Position numbers and translations under genes: made by a program. Under the pieces are notes generated by a model. The model did no database searches, was not told where the DNA came from, and saw nothing but the letters and a program-made list of their open reading frames with translations. Of a stretch of DNA of 51,648 nt, positions 1 through 7,813 are shown one piece after another. Position 1 is the first letter of the stretch. Each line of letters opens with the position of its first letter. The DNA is from Pontibacter pamirensis (GTDB lineage Bacteria; Bacteroidota; Bacteroidia; Cytophagales; Hymenobacteraceae). The stretch is taken from assembly GCF_010015475.1 (NCBI RefSeq), contig NZ_SSNI01000042.1, positions 1 to 51,648 of the forward strand. The letters are read 5' to 3'.

Positions 1-70
1 CTAGTATCCTCGTTGCCAAATCCTCTACACGACGGCTGATACGCCGGTCGCTGAATATGTCACCGCTCAT
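1..70 (-). CDS. 5' end of an unidentified protein (partial, runs off the left edge)
   Basis: An ATG on the minus strand at 70-68 opens a frame that stays open to the window edge. The first residues read MSGDIFSDRRISRRVEDLAT. An AAAGGAG motif (74-80 on the plus strand as ctccttt) lies just upstream, which is unusual in this window and supports the start. Only 23 codons are visible, so no family can be named. The basic, hydrophilic start shows no signal peptide. Confidence 0.5.
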   Translation of the reverse strand, partial: MSGDIFSDRRISRRVEDLATRIL

Positions 71-161
71 TTGCTCCTTTTAGAACAGAGAACAAATGCG
101 CCTCAAAGTTTGTGTCCTAATCGTAGCTACGTCTAAGGAGGGGAGCTTTACCTCACCCCAA

Positions 162-185
162 CCCTCTCCTAAAAACAGGAGAGGG
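162..185. repeat. Intergenic inverted repeat (CCCTCTCCT / AGGAGAGGG)
   Basis: A perfect 9-bp stem (162-170 with 177-185) encloses the loop AAAAAC and is preceded by CTCACCCCAA. This GC-rich palindrome resembles short dispersed intergenic elements found in many bacterial genomes. It lies between two divergent genes, so a terminator role is unlikely. No other function is visible. Confidence 0.6.
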
Positions 186-288
186 AGTTTATCCTACTAC
201 TACAAAAGCTTCCATCATTTTAGCTAGAGTATAAACCATTCAATTATAGTTACTGTAAAAAACCCGGTTAGAGCCTGAACAGCAGATT

Positions 289-332
289 CCCCTCCTGGGA
301 CTTTGAGGGGGCCCCTGCACCCCCAGGAGGGG
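289..332. repeat. Intergenic inverted repeat (CCCCTCCTGGG / CCCAGGAGGGG) with nested palindrome
   Basis: Two perfect 11-bp arms (289-299 and 322-332) flank a short insert that itself contains GGGGGCCCC. The right arm continues as CAGGGGTGG. The palindrome resembles a dispersed Bacteroidota intergenic repeat. The rest of the gap 71-456 is AT-rich and shows no further structure. Confidence 0.55.
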
Positions 333-428
333 CAGGGGTGGTTTGGTGCTGTTTTTTTTTATGTTTGTGCTTGGTGATAGCAGCATCTCAGAAAAACCAG
401 TAAGCCAAACATTCTGTCATATATCCCT

Positions 429-436
429 TACCTTTG
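429..436 (+). promoter_or_regulatory. Candidate -7 element (TACCTTTG) upstream of hemJ-like gene
   Basis: TACCTTTG matches the Bacteroidota -7 consensus TAnnTTTG exactly. The expected start of transcription is near 443, 14 nt before the ATG at 457. No TTG is present at the expected -33 position (about 407-409). The element supports the internal ATG at 457 as the start rather than an upstream codon. Confidence 0.45.
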
Positions 437-456
437 CAGAAACAAGCATCACAGTC

Positions 457-999
457 ATGAGCTTTTTCTATGTTAAGGCGCTGCACATCATTTTTGTTGT
501 TACCTGGTTTGCCGGGTTGTTCTACATTGTGCGTCTGTTTATATACTATGCAGAAGCGGATGAGAAGCCGGAGCCGGAGAAATCTATCTTACAGCGGCAA
601 CTGGCCCTGATGCAGAAAAGACTGTGGTACGGCATCACCTGGCCCTCTGCTGTGCTCACGCTAATCTTCGGCTTAACGATGTTATACCTATACGGCGCTA
701 TCCCCGGCTGGCTCGTCTGGAAGCTATGTTTTGTTGTGGGGCTTTATATTTATCATTTCCTCTGCCATCGTATTTTCAAACAACAACAGCAAGGTGTCCT
801 GCAATATACTCCAACTCAACTCCGCATCTGGAACGAAGTAGCCACCTTGTTCCTCATCAGCATCGTTTTTCTTGTGGTGCTTAAAAGCTCCCTCAGCATG
901 CTCTGGGGCATCATAGGGTTAATTCTTTTTTCCGCTATTCTCATGCTCGCCATCCGTGTTTACAAAAGAGTTAGAGAGAGTGGGAGTTCTAATAGTTAG
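457..999 (+). CDS. hemJ: HemJ-like protoporphyrinogen oxidase (CopD/HemJ family membrane protein)
   Basis: The 180-aa protein begins MSFFYVKALHIIFVVTWFAG, which matches the HemJ signature: His10 and Trp17 in the first membrane helix, then a basic/aromatic stretch (RLFIYYAEA). Further hydrophobic helices lie near residues 60-80, 88-103, 128-143 and 148-167, with a conserved-looking WKL (88-90) and YH (99-100). HemJ oxidises protoporphyrinogen IX to protoporphyrin IX in the inner membrane. The frame is open further upstream, but the family alignment and a TACCTTTG element at 429 favour this ATG. No other heme gene is adjacent. The last codons and the stop lie at the edge of a repeated GTTAGAAAGT element, so the C-terminal tail (VRESGSSNS) may be repeat-derived. 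Confidence 0.82.
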   Translation: MSFFYVKALHIIFVVTWFAGLFYIVRLFIYYAEADEKPEPEKSILQRQLALMQKRLWYGITWPSAVLTLIFGLTMLYLYGAIPGWLVWKLCFVVGLYIYHFLCHRIFKQQQQGVLQYTPTQLRIWNEVATLFLISIVFLVVLKSSLSMLWGIIGLILFSAILMLAIRVYKRVRESGSSNS

Positions 1000-1216
1000 A
1001 AAGTCTGGAAGTTAGAGCGTTAGAAAGTCAAAATCAATTGAGAAAATGTTGATAGTGCCTTATATCACCAAAACTGAAACATACCAATCCAGCTTCTGGC
1101 GAACAAACAAGGCTTTCTGATTAGGTGTATTTCAACCTGTTTTGCTTTTGTATAGGTCAAGAAGTTAATTTTTCATTCTCTCACTTTCTAACTTTTTAAC
1201 CCTCCAACTTTCTAAC
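995..1216. repeat. MITE-like element or repeat pair with 34-bp imperfect terminal inverted repeats
   Basis: The left arm (995-1028) and the reverse complement of the right arm (1183-1216) are both 34 nt and both have the layout GTTAGAAAGT, 14 nt, GTTAGAAAGT. The two arms are in opposite orientation and about 150 bp apart. The interior has no ORF. The left arm supplies the TAG stop of the hemJ-like gene. It could be a small non-autonomous mobile element or two copies of a dispersed simple repeat. No target-site duplication was identified. Confidence 0.45.
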
Positions 1217-1242
1217 TCTCAAAATAACCATATTTTTGTCAC

Positions 1243-1875
1243 ATGAACCAAGCAGAACTAAAGTCAAACGAAAGAGAACTGATAAAATTGATTCGCTTCT
1301 TTAGCAAACGCGGCGACCAACTGGTGGCTACAGGTGAACTTACTGAAGAGCATGAGCAACTGACCAAGGCATGTAAGAACTTAGAGACGCAGCTTTACAG
1401 GCATGCTGAAAACCGCGCTGCCATATTAGACAAGCGCCAGCGCCTCGAGAGAATTATTGACGACAAGGCGCAATGCCCGAAATGCCACCTGCCAGACATG
1501 TTGAAAAAAACCGGAGTGGCTGCAAATGAGTACGGCTGGAAGAGCAACACTTACCGCTGCCGCCGTTGCAACACCACGTTCACCTGGAACCGCCCGAACA
1601 ACCCCTGGCATATGGTGGAATTTCTGGAGCGTTACATCCAGGAACTGGAGCAGCAATTACAAAATGAGCAGCCCGAAGAAATGCGACAGCATATAGAAGG
1701 CGCTATTCCGCATCTACAGGACAGTCTTTTCAGGCTGCGCCCGGTGCTGCAAACTTCTGACGAAGAAGTAGCGGCGCTGGAGCAAAAGGAAAAAGAAATG
1801 GGCAAACTTATTCACCAATTCAAAAATTACCTCCTGATCGAAAAGATTAAGCTGGATACCTATCCGGAAGAATAA
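1243..1875 (+). CDS. Coiled-coil protein with central zinc ribbon (unknown function)
   Basis: The 210-aa soluble protein has a Glu/Lys/Gln-rich helical N-terminal half (about residues 5-75), a central CPKC...CRRC four-cysteine zinc ribbon (about 79-110) followed by TFTWNRPNNPW, and a second helical segment (about 125-205). The paired CxxC motifs about 25 residues apart imply one structural zinc. There is no signal peptide or membrane segment, so it should be cytoplasmic. I do not recognise a named family. The layout (coils flanking a zinc ribbon) is reminiscent of nucleic-acid-associated or scaffold proteins, which is only inference. The gene stands alone between repeat-rich gaps. Confidence 0.75.
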   Translation: MNQAELKSNERELIKLIRFFSKRGDQLVATGELTEEHEQLTKACKNLETQLYRHAENRAAILDKRQRLERIIDDKAQCPKCHLPDMLKKTGVAANEYGWKSNTYRCRRCNTTFTWNRPNNPWHMVEFLERYIQELEQQLQNEQPEEMRQHIEGAIPHLQDSLFRLRPVLQTSDEEVAALEQKEKEMGKLIHQFKNYLLIEKIKLDTYPEE

Positions 1876-2356
1876 TTTCCTGGAGGCACCACCCGCAATA
1901 ACAATTAGCCGACAACGAATAACAACCTCCCTTACTTATACCATCCAGTACCAGATGGCCAGCTTCAGAAAGGAATAGAAATAGCTAGGCAGAACAGCAT
2001 CTTAGCCAGGCGAAGTTTAACTTAGTATAAAGCTGCCGCTGCTGGTTTTCTCTAACTGTTTATCTGTGTATACCTCAGCCGACCTCTTCCTGCCACTTAT
2101 ATACTTTTACATCACAATTCTTTTCTAAGCTTAAAATCAGCAACAAGGCTTTTTGTTTGTATATAAGAAATAGTCTCCGAAGAAGATAATTTATTTGTTT
2201 TATCTGCAGTTAGATTCATATAAAAGAAAGATTCAAGGAACTGCTCCTGATTGAATTCTTGTCGCATGATTGTTGTTTCTTAATTTCATGAAGCTAAGAG
2301 CAGGCACAAAAGCTGGCTCATATGCTACATCAAAATCAAAACTGCTAAAAATATTC
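1876..2356. other. Non-coding gap, no clear feature
   Basis: This 481-bp stretch is AT-rich. I saw no long ORF with coding character, no strong hairpin and no full promoter match. It presumably carries the promoter of the MORN-repeat gene at 2357. Confidence 0.4.
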
Positions 2357-3676
2357 ATGAATAGATTATTGCTGTTATCTGCTACGCTGTGCCTGCTGCA
2401 CACCATTGCCACAGCGCAAACAAAGGTCACCACCTTCCACGACGAAGCCCGCACTTCTGTTAAAGAAGAATATTATATCACACCGGACTCAGCAATAGTG
2501 GGTTACTATAACCGCTACTATTCTACCGGAGAGCGGGAGGCGCTGATGAAGTTTGTAGAAGGCAAAAAAGACAGTATTTACACGGAGTTTTACCTTAATG
2601 GTAATCCAAAGATCCAGCTTACTTATGTCATGGACATTAAGCAGGGTCCTTTCAAGGCTTTCCAGCCTGATGGGCGCTTGCTGCAGGAAGGCACTTATGA
2701 AAATGACAAGCAGAGTAATGTGCTGAAGACATACTATGCCGATGGTACCCTTAAAACAGAAACAACCTTTGTAAATGGTTTTCCGGAGGGGCTGGTGCGC
2801 GAGTATTACCCGACAGGCAAACCAAAGTCGGAGATAACGTACAAAGACAGCCAACAGAATGGCCCTGCCAAAACCTACTACCCGAACGGCAACATAGAAA
2901 CAGATGCTGTGTACCGAAAAGGTATGTTGGAAGGCTCCTACAAGACATACTTCGACAATGGACAATTGCAGACAGAGGTAAATAATGTAGCGGGCCAGAA
3001 GAACGGTACCTTTAAAAGCTACTATAAATCCGGAAAGCTGAGCACAGAAGGAGGCTTTCTGGCAGGTAAAATGCACGGCCCATCAAAAGCTTATTTTGAA
3101 AACGGCAAAGCCCGCAGCGTGATCAACTATAAAAACGGCAATCCGGCAGGACTAACCCAATTCTTTTATGAAAATGGCAGCCTGCGCGAAGAAGCCAACT
3201 ACAGCAACAACGGCAGCGATATTAAGATGACAGCTTACTATGCTTCCGGGAATGTAAAAGCGGAAGAGCAGTTTAAGGACAAAAAGCGCAGCGGGAACTG
3301 GAAGATATACTTTGATGCACCCGGCAAACAAGTTCAGGTAAGCGAAAACTTCAGCAACGATCAGCTCAACGGCGACCGCCTGACCTATTATGAGAATGGT
3401 GCAGTGAAAACAAAGGTGAAGTATGAGAAGACAAAAATTGTTGGCATACTGACTGAGTTTTACCCCTCCGGCAAATTAAAGTCTGAAACCAGCCACAAAG
3501 ACGGCCTTCGTTTTGGGCCTTATAAGCAGGTCTTTGAATCCGGCAAAACAGCGGTAACAGGCCAGTTCCGCAACAACAGGGAAACAGGCAGCTGGAAATA
3601 CTTTGATGAAGAAGGAAAGCTGTTGAAAACAGTAATATTCCGAAATGGCCAGGTAGTGGAAGAGAAGGCGAAATAA
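2357..3676 (+). CDS. Secreted MORN-type repeat protein (YwqK-like toxin-antitoxin repeat family)
   Basis: The 439-aa protein starts with a signal peptide (MNRLLLLSATLCLLHTIATAQ) that sets the start at 2357, although the frame is open to 2270. The mature part is built of about 16-18 repeats of roughly 22 residues with the pattern G..K.YY.NG.L..E..Y..G, typical of MORN_2 / YwqK-type beta-hairpin repeats. Such proteins are common in Bacteroidota as exported proteins of unknown role, and some relatives are annotated as antitoxins. No toxin-like partner is adjacent. It should be periplasmic or surface-exposed, as no lipobox or T9SS sorting domain is visible. A strong hairpin follows the stop. Confidence 0.8.
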   Translation: MNRLLLLSATLCLLHTIATAQTKVTTFHDEARTSVKEEYYITPDSAIVGYYNRYYSTGEREALMKFVEGKKDSIYTEFYLNGNPKIQLTYVMDIKQGPFKAFQPDGRLLQEGTYENDKQSNVLKTYYADGTLKTETTFVNGFPEGLVREYYPTGKPKSEITYKDSQQNGPAKTYYPNGNIETDAVYRKGMLEGSYKTYFDNGQLQTEVNNVAGQKNGTFKSYYKSGKLSTEGGFLAGKMHGPSKAYFENGKARSVINYKNGNPAGLTQFFYENGSLREEANYSNNGSDIKMTAYYASGNVKAEEQFKDKKRSGNWKIYFDAPGKQVQVSENFSNDQLNGDRLTYYENGAVKTKVKYEKTKIVGILTEFYPSGKLKSETSHKDGLRFGPYKQVFESGKTAVTGQFRNNRETGSWKYFDEEGKLLKTVIFRNGQVVEEKAK

Positions 3677-3684
3677 GCCTGCTA

Positions 3685-3724
3685 ATAACAGAAAAGCACT
3701 CAGAAGTGAGTGCTTTTCTGTTAT
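3685..3724 (+). terminator. 18-bp perfect hairpin with GAAG loop
   Basis: Arms 3685-3702 and 3707-3724 are perfectly complementary around GAAG. It starts 8 nt after the MORN-repeat gene and lies between convergent genes, so it may stop transcription from both sides. The T-run expected of a classical terminator is weak. Confidence 0.65.
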
Positions 3725-3841
3725 ACTGTCTCTTTCTGATACAGGTGTCAGACTATTTTGGAATAAGAAAAGTATACGCTATACTTTTGGCCCTGCAGCC
3801 ACATCTGTTTCTTTTGAACCGAATAGTTGTTCCGCCAACCC

Positions 3842-4594
3842 CTACTTGTGCTTATCGGGAACAAACAGTACCTGCGCCTTTAACAACACCATGTAATCCA
3901 GCAGCGCATAGATAAAAAGCACCACTCCGCTCATCTCCAATACCTCTTCCATACAGTACAGCACCAGGTTGTAGATATGATCGTATCCGTATCTCACATA
4001 GAAATACCCCTCAAAAAGCTCTAGCCCAAGTGCGCCTGCCACAAACATAGCACCTGATAAAATAAAAAGTGTTCTAGTTTTTGAAGGCAGTCTCCATACA
4101 AAAGGCAGAAAAAAAGCCACTGCAGCTAACACCAGCACCCCATATGGCACCACCCACGCCCAATAAAGCAAGCCTGAAAGGTCACTCACCAACATGGGTC
4201 TTACAACTTTACTTACATACTCATGGATCTGAAGACTCTCATCGATAGCCATAAAAAGAAAAACAGAACCTAGAATTCCCCATTTTCTCCTCTCTGTTCC
4301 ATAACTCTTTTTCAATCTAGCAATCGTAACCAGTAGCAGGGACGCAAGTAGCAGTATAGCAGAAGAAAAAAAGGCAGGAACATTCTCTTCCCAATTCAGG
4401 TCAAAACCACGGATAAGCTTATAAGCAAGTGTAGCAGGTTCAGGATGATACATTTTTTCATAAGCCATGCCTGCTATGTATGCCATCATTAAAAAGAGCA
4501 CTACTGACGCAAGTGCCTTTGCAATAATCATCGGAAAAAGCCTTATCACATGAGTATGCTTGGCTGCTTGTTGATTTGGAGAAGTGGAAAGCAT
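3842..4594 (-). CDS. Multi-pass membrane protein of unknown function
   Basis: The product of about 250 aa has hydrophobic segments around residues 22-42, 75-95, 108-120, 140-165, 178-195 and 215-237. Acidic/His motifs sit inside or beside helices: DESLQIHE, GLELFEGYFY and EEVLEMSG. Clustered carboxylates and His in membrane segments can bind metals or quinones, but I cannot name the family. The frame extends to a TTG at 4600; the ATG at 4594 is preferred, and an ATG at 4531 just before the first helix is also possible. No ribosome-binding site decides between them. It converges with the MORN-repeat gene. Confidence 0.7.
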   Translation of the reverse strand: MLSTSPNQQAAKHTHVIRLFPMIIAKALASVVLFLMMAYIAGMAYEKMYHPEPATLAYKLIRGFDLNWEENVPAFFSSAILLLASLLLVTIARLKKSYGTERRKWGILGSVFLFMAIDESLQIHEYVSKVVRPMLVSDLSGLLYWAWVVPYGVLVLAAVAFFLPFVWRLPSKTRTLFILSGAMFVAGALGLELFEGYFYVRYGYDHIYNLVLYCMEEVLEMSGVVLFIYALLDYMVLLKAQVLFVPDKHK

Positions 4595-4990
4595 AAGCAA
4601 ATCAGGTTTTATCTACTTTATCAATATAAAATAAAATAATAATAAAGCTTTGGATATGCCTCTATAATTACAAAATAATACAACTCTTAAAATCAAATTT
4701 TAAGCTATGTCAGAAATCTTGTGATAAGGGGGAGTTTATGAGAATTTATCACACAGCACTTCATTTTAACTAAAAATCACCTTGTAGGACGGTCCAGCCA
4801 CACAGGTAAGGGTATAAAAATATGGAACTAGCTTCATCTCAAAAAATGCTAACAAATTAACAAACCAATTTTTCCACAGAAAATCATCAACAGCTGAACT
4901 ACTTAGCTATTTATCCACTAAACCTACCCATATCTTTGATTTTTAATTCCTAAATCTTCAAATTACCTTCGTAACCTAAACACGAGTAGC
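4595..4990 (+). promoter_or_regulatory. Upstream region of the biotin operon with two candidate -7 elements
   Basis: The 396-bp gap between divergent genes is AT-rich and holds no ORF of note. TATCTTTG at 4931-4938 is an exact TAnnTTTG match, placing a transcript start near 4945. TACCTTCG at 4964-4971 is a one-mismatch form closer to the bioB ATG. Neither has a well-placed TTG at -33. No BirA- or BioR-type operator was recognised. Confidence 0.4.
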
Positions 4991-5992
4991 ATGACCCAAA
5001 ACGGACTGAACACAGACATCCGAACCGACTGGAGTCTGGAGGAGATAAAAGCGATTTATTATAAGCCAGTGCTGGAGCTGATAGTAGAAGCGGCTAATGT
5101 GCATAAGCAACACCAGGCGACCGGCGAGGTGCAGGTTTGTACTTTATTATCCGTGAAAACAGGCGGCTGTTCTGAAGACTGTGCCTATTGCCCGCAGGCA
5201 GCCCGGTACAATACAGGTGTTGACGTGCATAAGCTGCTGCAACAGGAGCAGGTGCTGGCATCAGCAAGACGTGCAAAGGAAGGCGGTTCTACCCGTTTCT
5301 GCATGGGCGCTGCCTGGCGCGAAGTGCGCGACAACCGCGACTTTGACAAGGTGCTGGACATGGTAAAAGGCGTGAATGATTTAGGACTGGAAGTTTGCTG
5401 CACCTTAGGTATGGTGAACGAGTACCAGGCAGAGCGGCTGAAAGAAGCCGGGCTGTATGCCTACAACCACAACCTTGACACCTCCGAAGAACACTACGAC
5501 AAAATTATCACCACCCGCACCTACGATGACCGCTTAGGCACCATCAACAACGTGCGCAAAGCCGGTATCTCTGTCTGCTCAGGTGGTATCATCGGACTGG
5601 GTGAAACGGACGAAGACCGCATTGGCATGCTCTATACCCTGTCCACGCTGGAGCAGCACCCGGAGTCTGTGCCGGTAAACGCGCTAGTGCCGGTAAAAGG
5701 AACACCGCTGGAAAACCAGCCGCGCGTGTCTGTCTGGGAGATGGTGCGCATGATTGCCACTGCCCGCATCCTGATGCCTAAAACAATGGTGCGCCTCTCA
5801 GCTGGCCGTGAGCAGATGGACATAACGGAGCAGGCGCTTTGCTTTCTGGCTGGCGCGAACTCCATCTTCACAGGAGAGAAACTACTGACCACACCGAATC
5901 CTGACTTCGACCAGGACAAAGCGATGTTCGACCTGCTGGGCCTCTCCCCACGCAAATCTTTCAAAGAAGAAACACAGCCACAGACGGTGTAA
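4991..5992 (+). CDS. bioB: Biotin synthase
   Basis: The 333-aa radical-SAM enzyme inserts sulfur into dethiobiotin, the last step of biotin synthesis. The CxxxCxxC cluster motif is present as CSEDCAYC (Cys60, Cys64, Cys67) and is followed by the family-typical PQAARYNTGV. Later hallmarks include YNHNLDTSEE and VCSGGIIGLGE. Length and order match BioB throughout. It is the first gene of a plus-strand operon; the next start is 9 nt after its stop. The C-terminal tail (KSFKEETQPQTV) is short and not conserved. Confidence 0.97.
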   Translation: MTQNGLNTDIRTDWSLEEIKAIYYKPVLELIVEAANVHKQHQATGEVQVCTLLSVKTGGCSEDCAYCPQAARYNTGVDVHKLLQQEQVLASARRAKEGGSTRFCMGAAWREVRDNRDFDKVLDMVKGVNDLGLEVCCTLGMVNEYQAERLKEAGLYAYNHNLDTSEEHYDKIITTRTYDDRLGTINNVRKAGISVCSGGIIGLGETDEDRIGMLYTLSTLEQHPESVPVNALVPVKGTPLENQPRVSVWEMVRMIATARILMPKTMVRLSAGREQMDITEQALCFLAGANSIFTGEKLLTTPNPDFDQDKAMFDLLGLSPRKSFKEETQPQTV

Positions 5993-6001
5993 CAGCCGCC
6001 T

Positions 6002-7135
6002 ATGGAGATACATAAACGATTACAGCAAAAGCTGGCGGAAAGGGCGGCGCAAGATAACTTGCGCCAGCTCAAAACCACCACCGGCCTCACCGACTTCTGC
6101 TCAAACGACTACCTCGGACTGGCTCGTTCCGAAAAACTGCGGGCACACATTCAGGCAACAGAGCAGCAGTACAGCCATTTACCGTTGGGAGCAACCGGCT
6201 CGCGACTATTATCTGGCAACCACATTTTATTTGAGGAACTGGAGAAAACGATAGCCAAGTATCACCACGGAGAGGCAGCTTTGCTGTACAATTCCGGTTA
6301 TGCTGCTAACGTAGGGCTCCTGTCTGCCCTGCCGCAGCGGGGCGACACCGTTTTTTACGACGAAGCCAGCCACGCTTCTATGAAAGATGGCCTGCGCCTG
6401 AGCTTCGCAAAAAGTTACAGCTTCCGGCACAACAACCTGCAGGACCTGGAACAGAAACTGAAGCTCGCTAAGGGGCAGGTATATGTGGTGGTAGAGTCTG
6501 TCTACTCTATGGAAGGCGATAAAGCGCCGCTGCAAGGTTTGGCGCAGCTATGCAAAACTGCGAATGCGGCATTGATAGTAGACGAAGCACATGCTGTGGG
6601 CCTCTATGGAGACAAAGGAGAAGGATTAACCGTGGCACTGGGTTTAGAAAGCCAGGTATTTGCACAGGTAATTACCTATGGAAAAGCGATGGGAGCACAC
6701 GGGGCCGCTGTAGTAGGGCCACAGGTGCTGCGCGATTTTCTTATTAATTACAGCCGTGCTTTTATCTATACCACCGGTTTACCAACGCATGCACTGGTTG
6801 CGCTGAAATGCGCTTACAGTCTGCTTCCGGAACTGGATAAAGAGCGCCAGCAGGTAAAAATGCTGTCCAGCCAATTATCTGAGCAACTGAATAAGATAAA
6901 CGGCATCCGCTGTACTCCTTCAGAAAGTGTGATACTTTCTGTTTTTGTGGAGGAAGGTGGCACTGCGAAGTTAAAAGCACTGGCTTCGTTTTTACAGGCA
7001 GAGAAGTTTGATGTGCGTCCCGTACTAAGCCCTACCGTGCCGAAAGGCCAGGAGCGCCTGCGGGTGATCTTGCATGCATATAATACATTACAGGAAATTG
7101 ACGGCCTCGTGAAGGCCATAGCCAAAGGAATATGA
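6002..7135 (+). CDS. bioF: 8-amino-7-oxononanoate synthase
   Basis: The 377-aa fold-type I PLP enzyme condenses pimeloyl thioester with alanine to form KAPA. Visible hallmarks are TGSRLLSGNH near residue 65, the aspartate motif VDEAHAVGLYG and the PLP-lysine context TYGKAMGAHGA. It follows bioB by 9 nt, and its TGA overlaps the bioD ATG (ATGA), which suggests translational coupling. The usual family length is about 380 aa, so the gene is complete. Confidence 0.96.
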   Translation: MEIHKRLQQKLAERAAQDNLRQLKTTTGLTDFCSNDYLGLARSEKLRAHIQATEQQYSHLPLGATGSRLLSGNHILFEELEKTIAKYHHGEAALLYNSGYAANVGLLSALPQRGDTVFYDEASHASMKDGLRLSFAKSYSFRHNNLQDLEQKLKLAKGQVYVVVESVYSMEGDKAPLQGLAQLCKTANAALIVDEAHAVGLYGDKGEGLTVALGLESQVFAQVITYGKAMGAHGAAVVGPQVLRDFLINYSRAFIYTTGLPTHALVALKCAYSLLPELDKERQQVKMLSSQLSEQLNKINGIRCTPSESVILSVFVEEGGTAKLKALASFLQAEKFDVRPVLSPTVPKGQERLRVILHAYNTLQEIDGLVKAIAKGI

Positions 7136-7746
7136 AAAGCTATTTTATCACCGGCATCGGAACAGACGTGGGCAAAACAGTTGCTGCCGCCATCCTGACC
7201 GAAGCCCTTCAGGCCGACTACTGGAAACCTGTGCAGGCAGGGGGCCTGGATTTTACAGACACCGATACTGTTAAGAGTCTGGTATCAAATACAGTGTCTG
7301 TATTTCACCAGGAGGCGTACCGTCTTAAAATGGCTGCCTCCCCACACCGCGCTGCCGCTGCAGAGGGCCTAGAAATTGACGTGCATGGTATGAAACTACC
7401 GCAAACCGAGAACAACATGGTGGTGGAAGGTGCCGGAGGATTGATGGTGCCCCTCAACAAGCGCTTCCTGATGCTGGACCTGGTGCAACAACTGGGGCTG
7501 GAGGTAGTACTGGTCTCCCGAAACTACCTGGGTAGCATCAACCACACTTTACTCACAGCCGAGGTATTGCGCTACCGCAAAGTGCCGGTGGCCGGCATTA
7601 TCTTTAACGATGAAGAAAACACGGCCTCCGAAGATTTTATCGTGAACTACACCGGTCTGCGCAAGCTGCCTTCCATTCGGCAGGAGGCAGAGTTCTGCAA
7701 AGAAACCGTAGCAGCATACGCTGAGGAGTTTAAATCAGTATTGTAA
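7132..7746 (+). CDS. bioD: Dethiobiotin synthetase
   Basis: The 204-aa P-loop enzyme makes dethiobiotin from DAPA, CO2 and ATP. The N-terminus FITGIGTDVGKT is the Walker A motif. YWKPVQAG carries the catalytic lysine region, and VEGAGGLMVPL matches the family substrate loop. It overlaps bioF by 4 nt and precedes bioA by 67 nt. It is slightly short compared with the E. coli enzyme, but the core motifs are all present. Confidence 0.95.
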   Translation: MKSYFITGIGTDVGKTVAAAILTEALQADYWKPVQAGGLDFTDTDTVKSLVSNTVSVFHQEAYRLKMAASPHRAAAAEGLEIDVHGMKLPQTENNMVVEGAGGLMVPLNKRFLMLDLVQQLGLEVVLVSRNYLGSINHTLLTAEVLRYRKVPVAGIIFNDEENTASEDFIVNYTGLRKLPSIRQEAEFCKETVAAYAEEFKSVL

Positions 7747-7813
7747 AAAGATAAGCTGAGAATTTGGGAGAAACTCTACACTTTATTTTTTAAGTTAAAC
7801 TTACAACAGTAAA

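Noticed and set aside
2489..3076. 195-codon frame on the minus strand inside the MORN-repeat gene
   Set aside because: Repeat-driven antisense frame with Cys/Phe-rich, non-protein-like composition.
3706..3915. 69-codon frame between the MORN-repeat gene and the membrane protein gene
   Set aside because: It begins inside the hairpin and ends antisense to the membrane protein gene.
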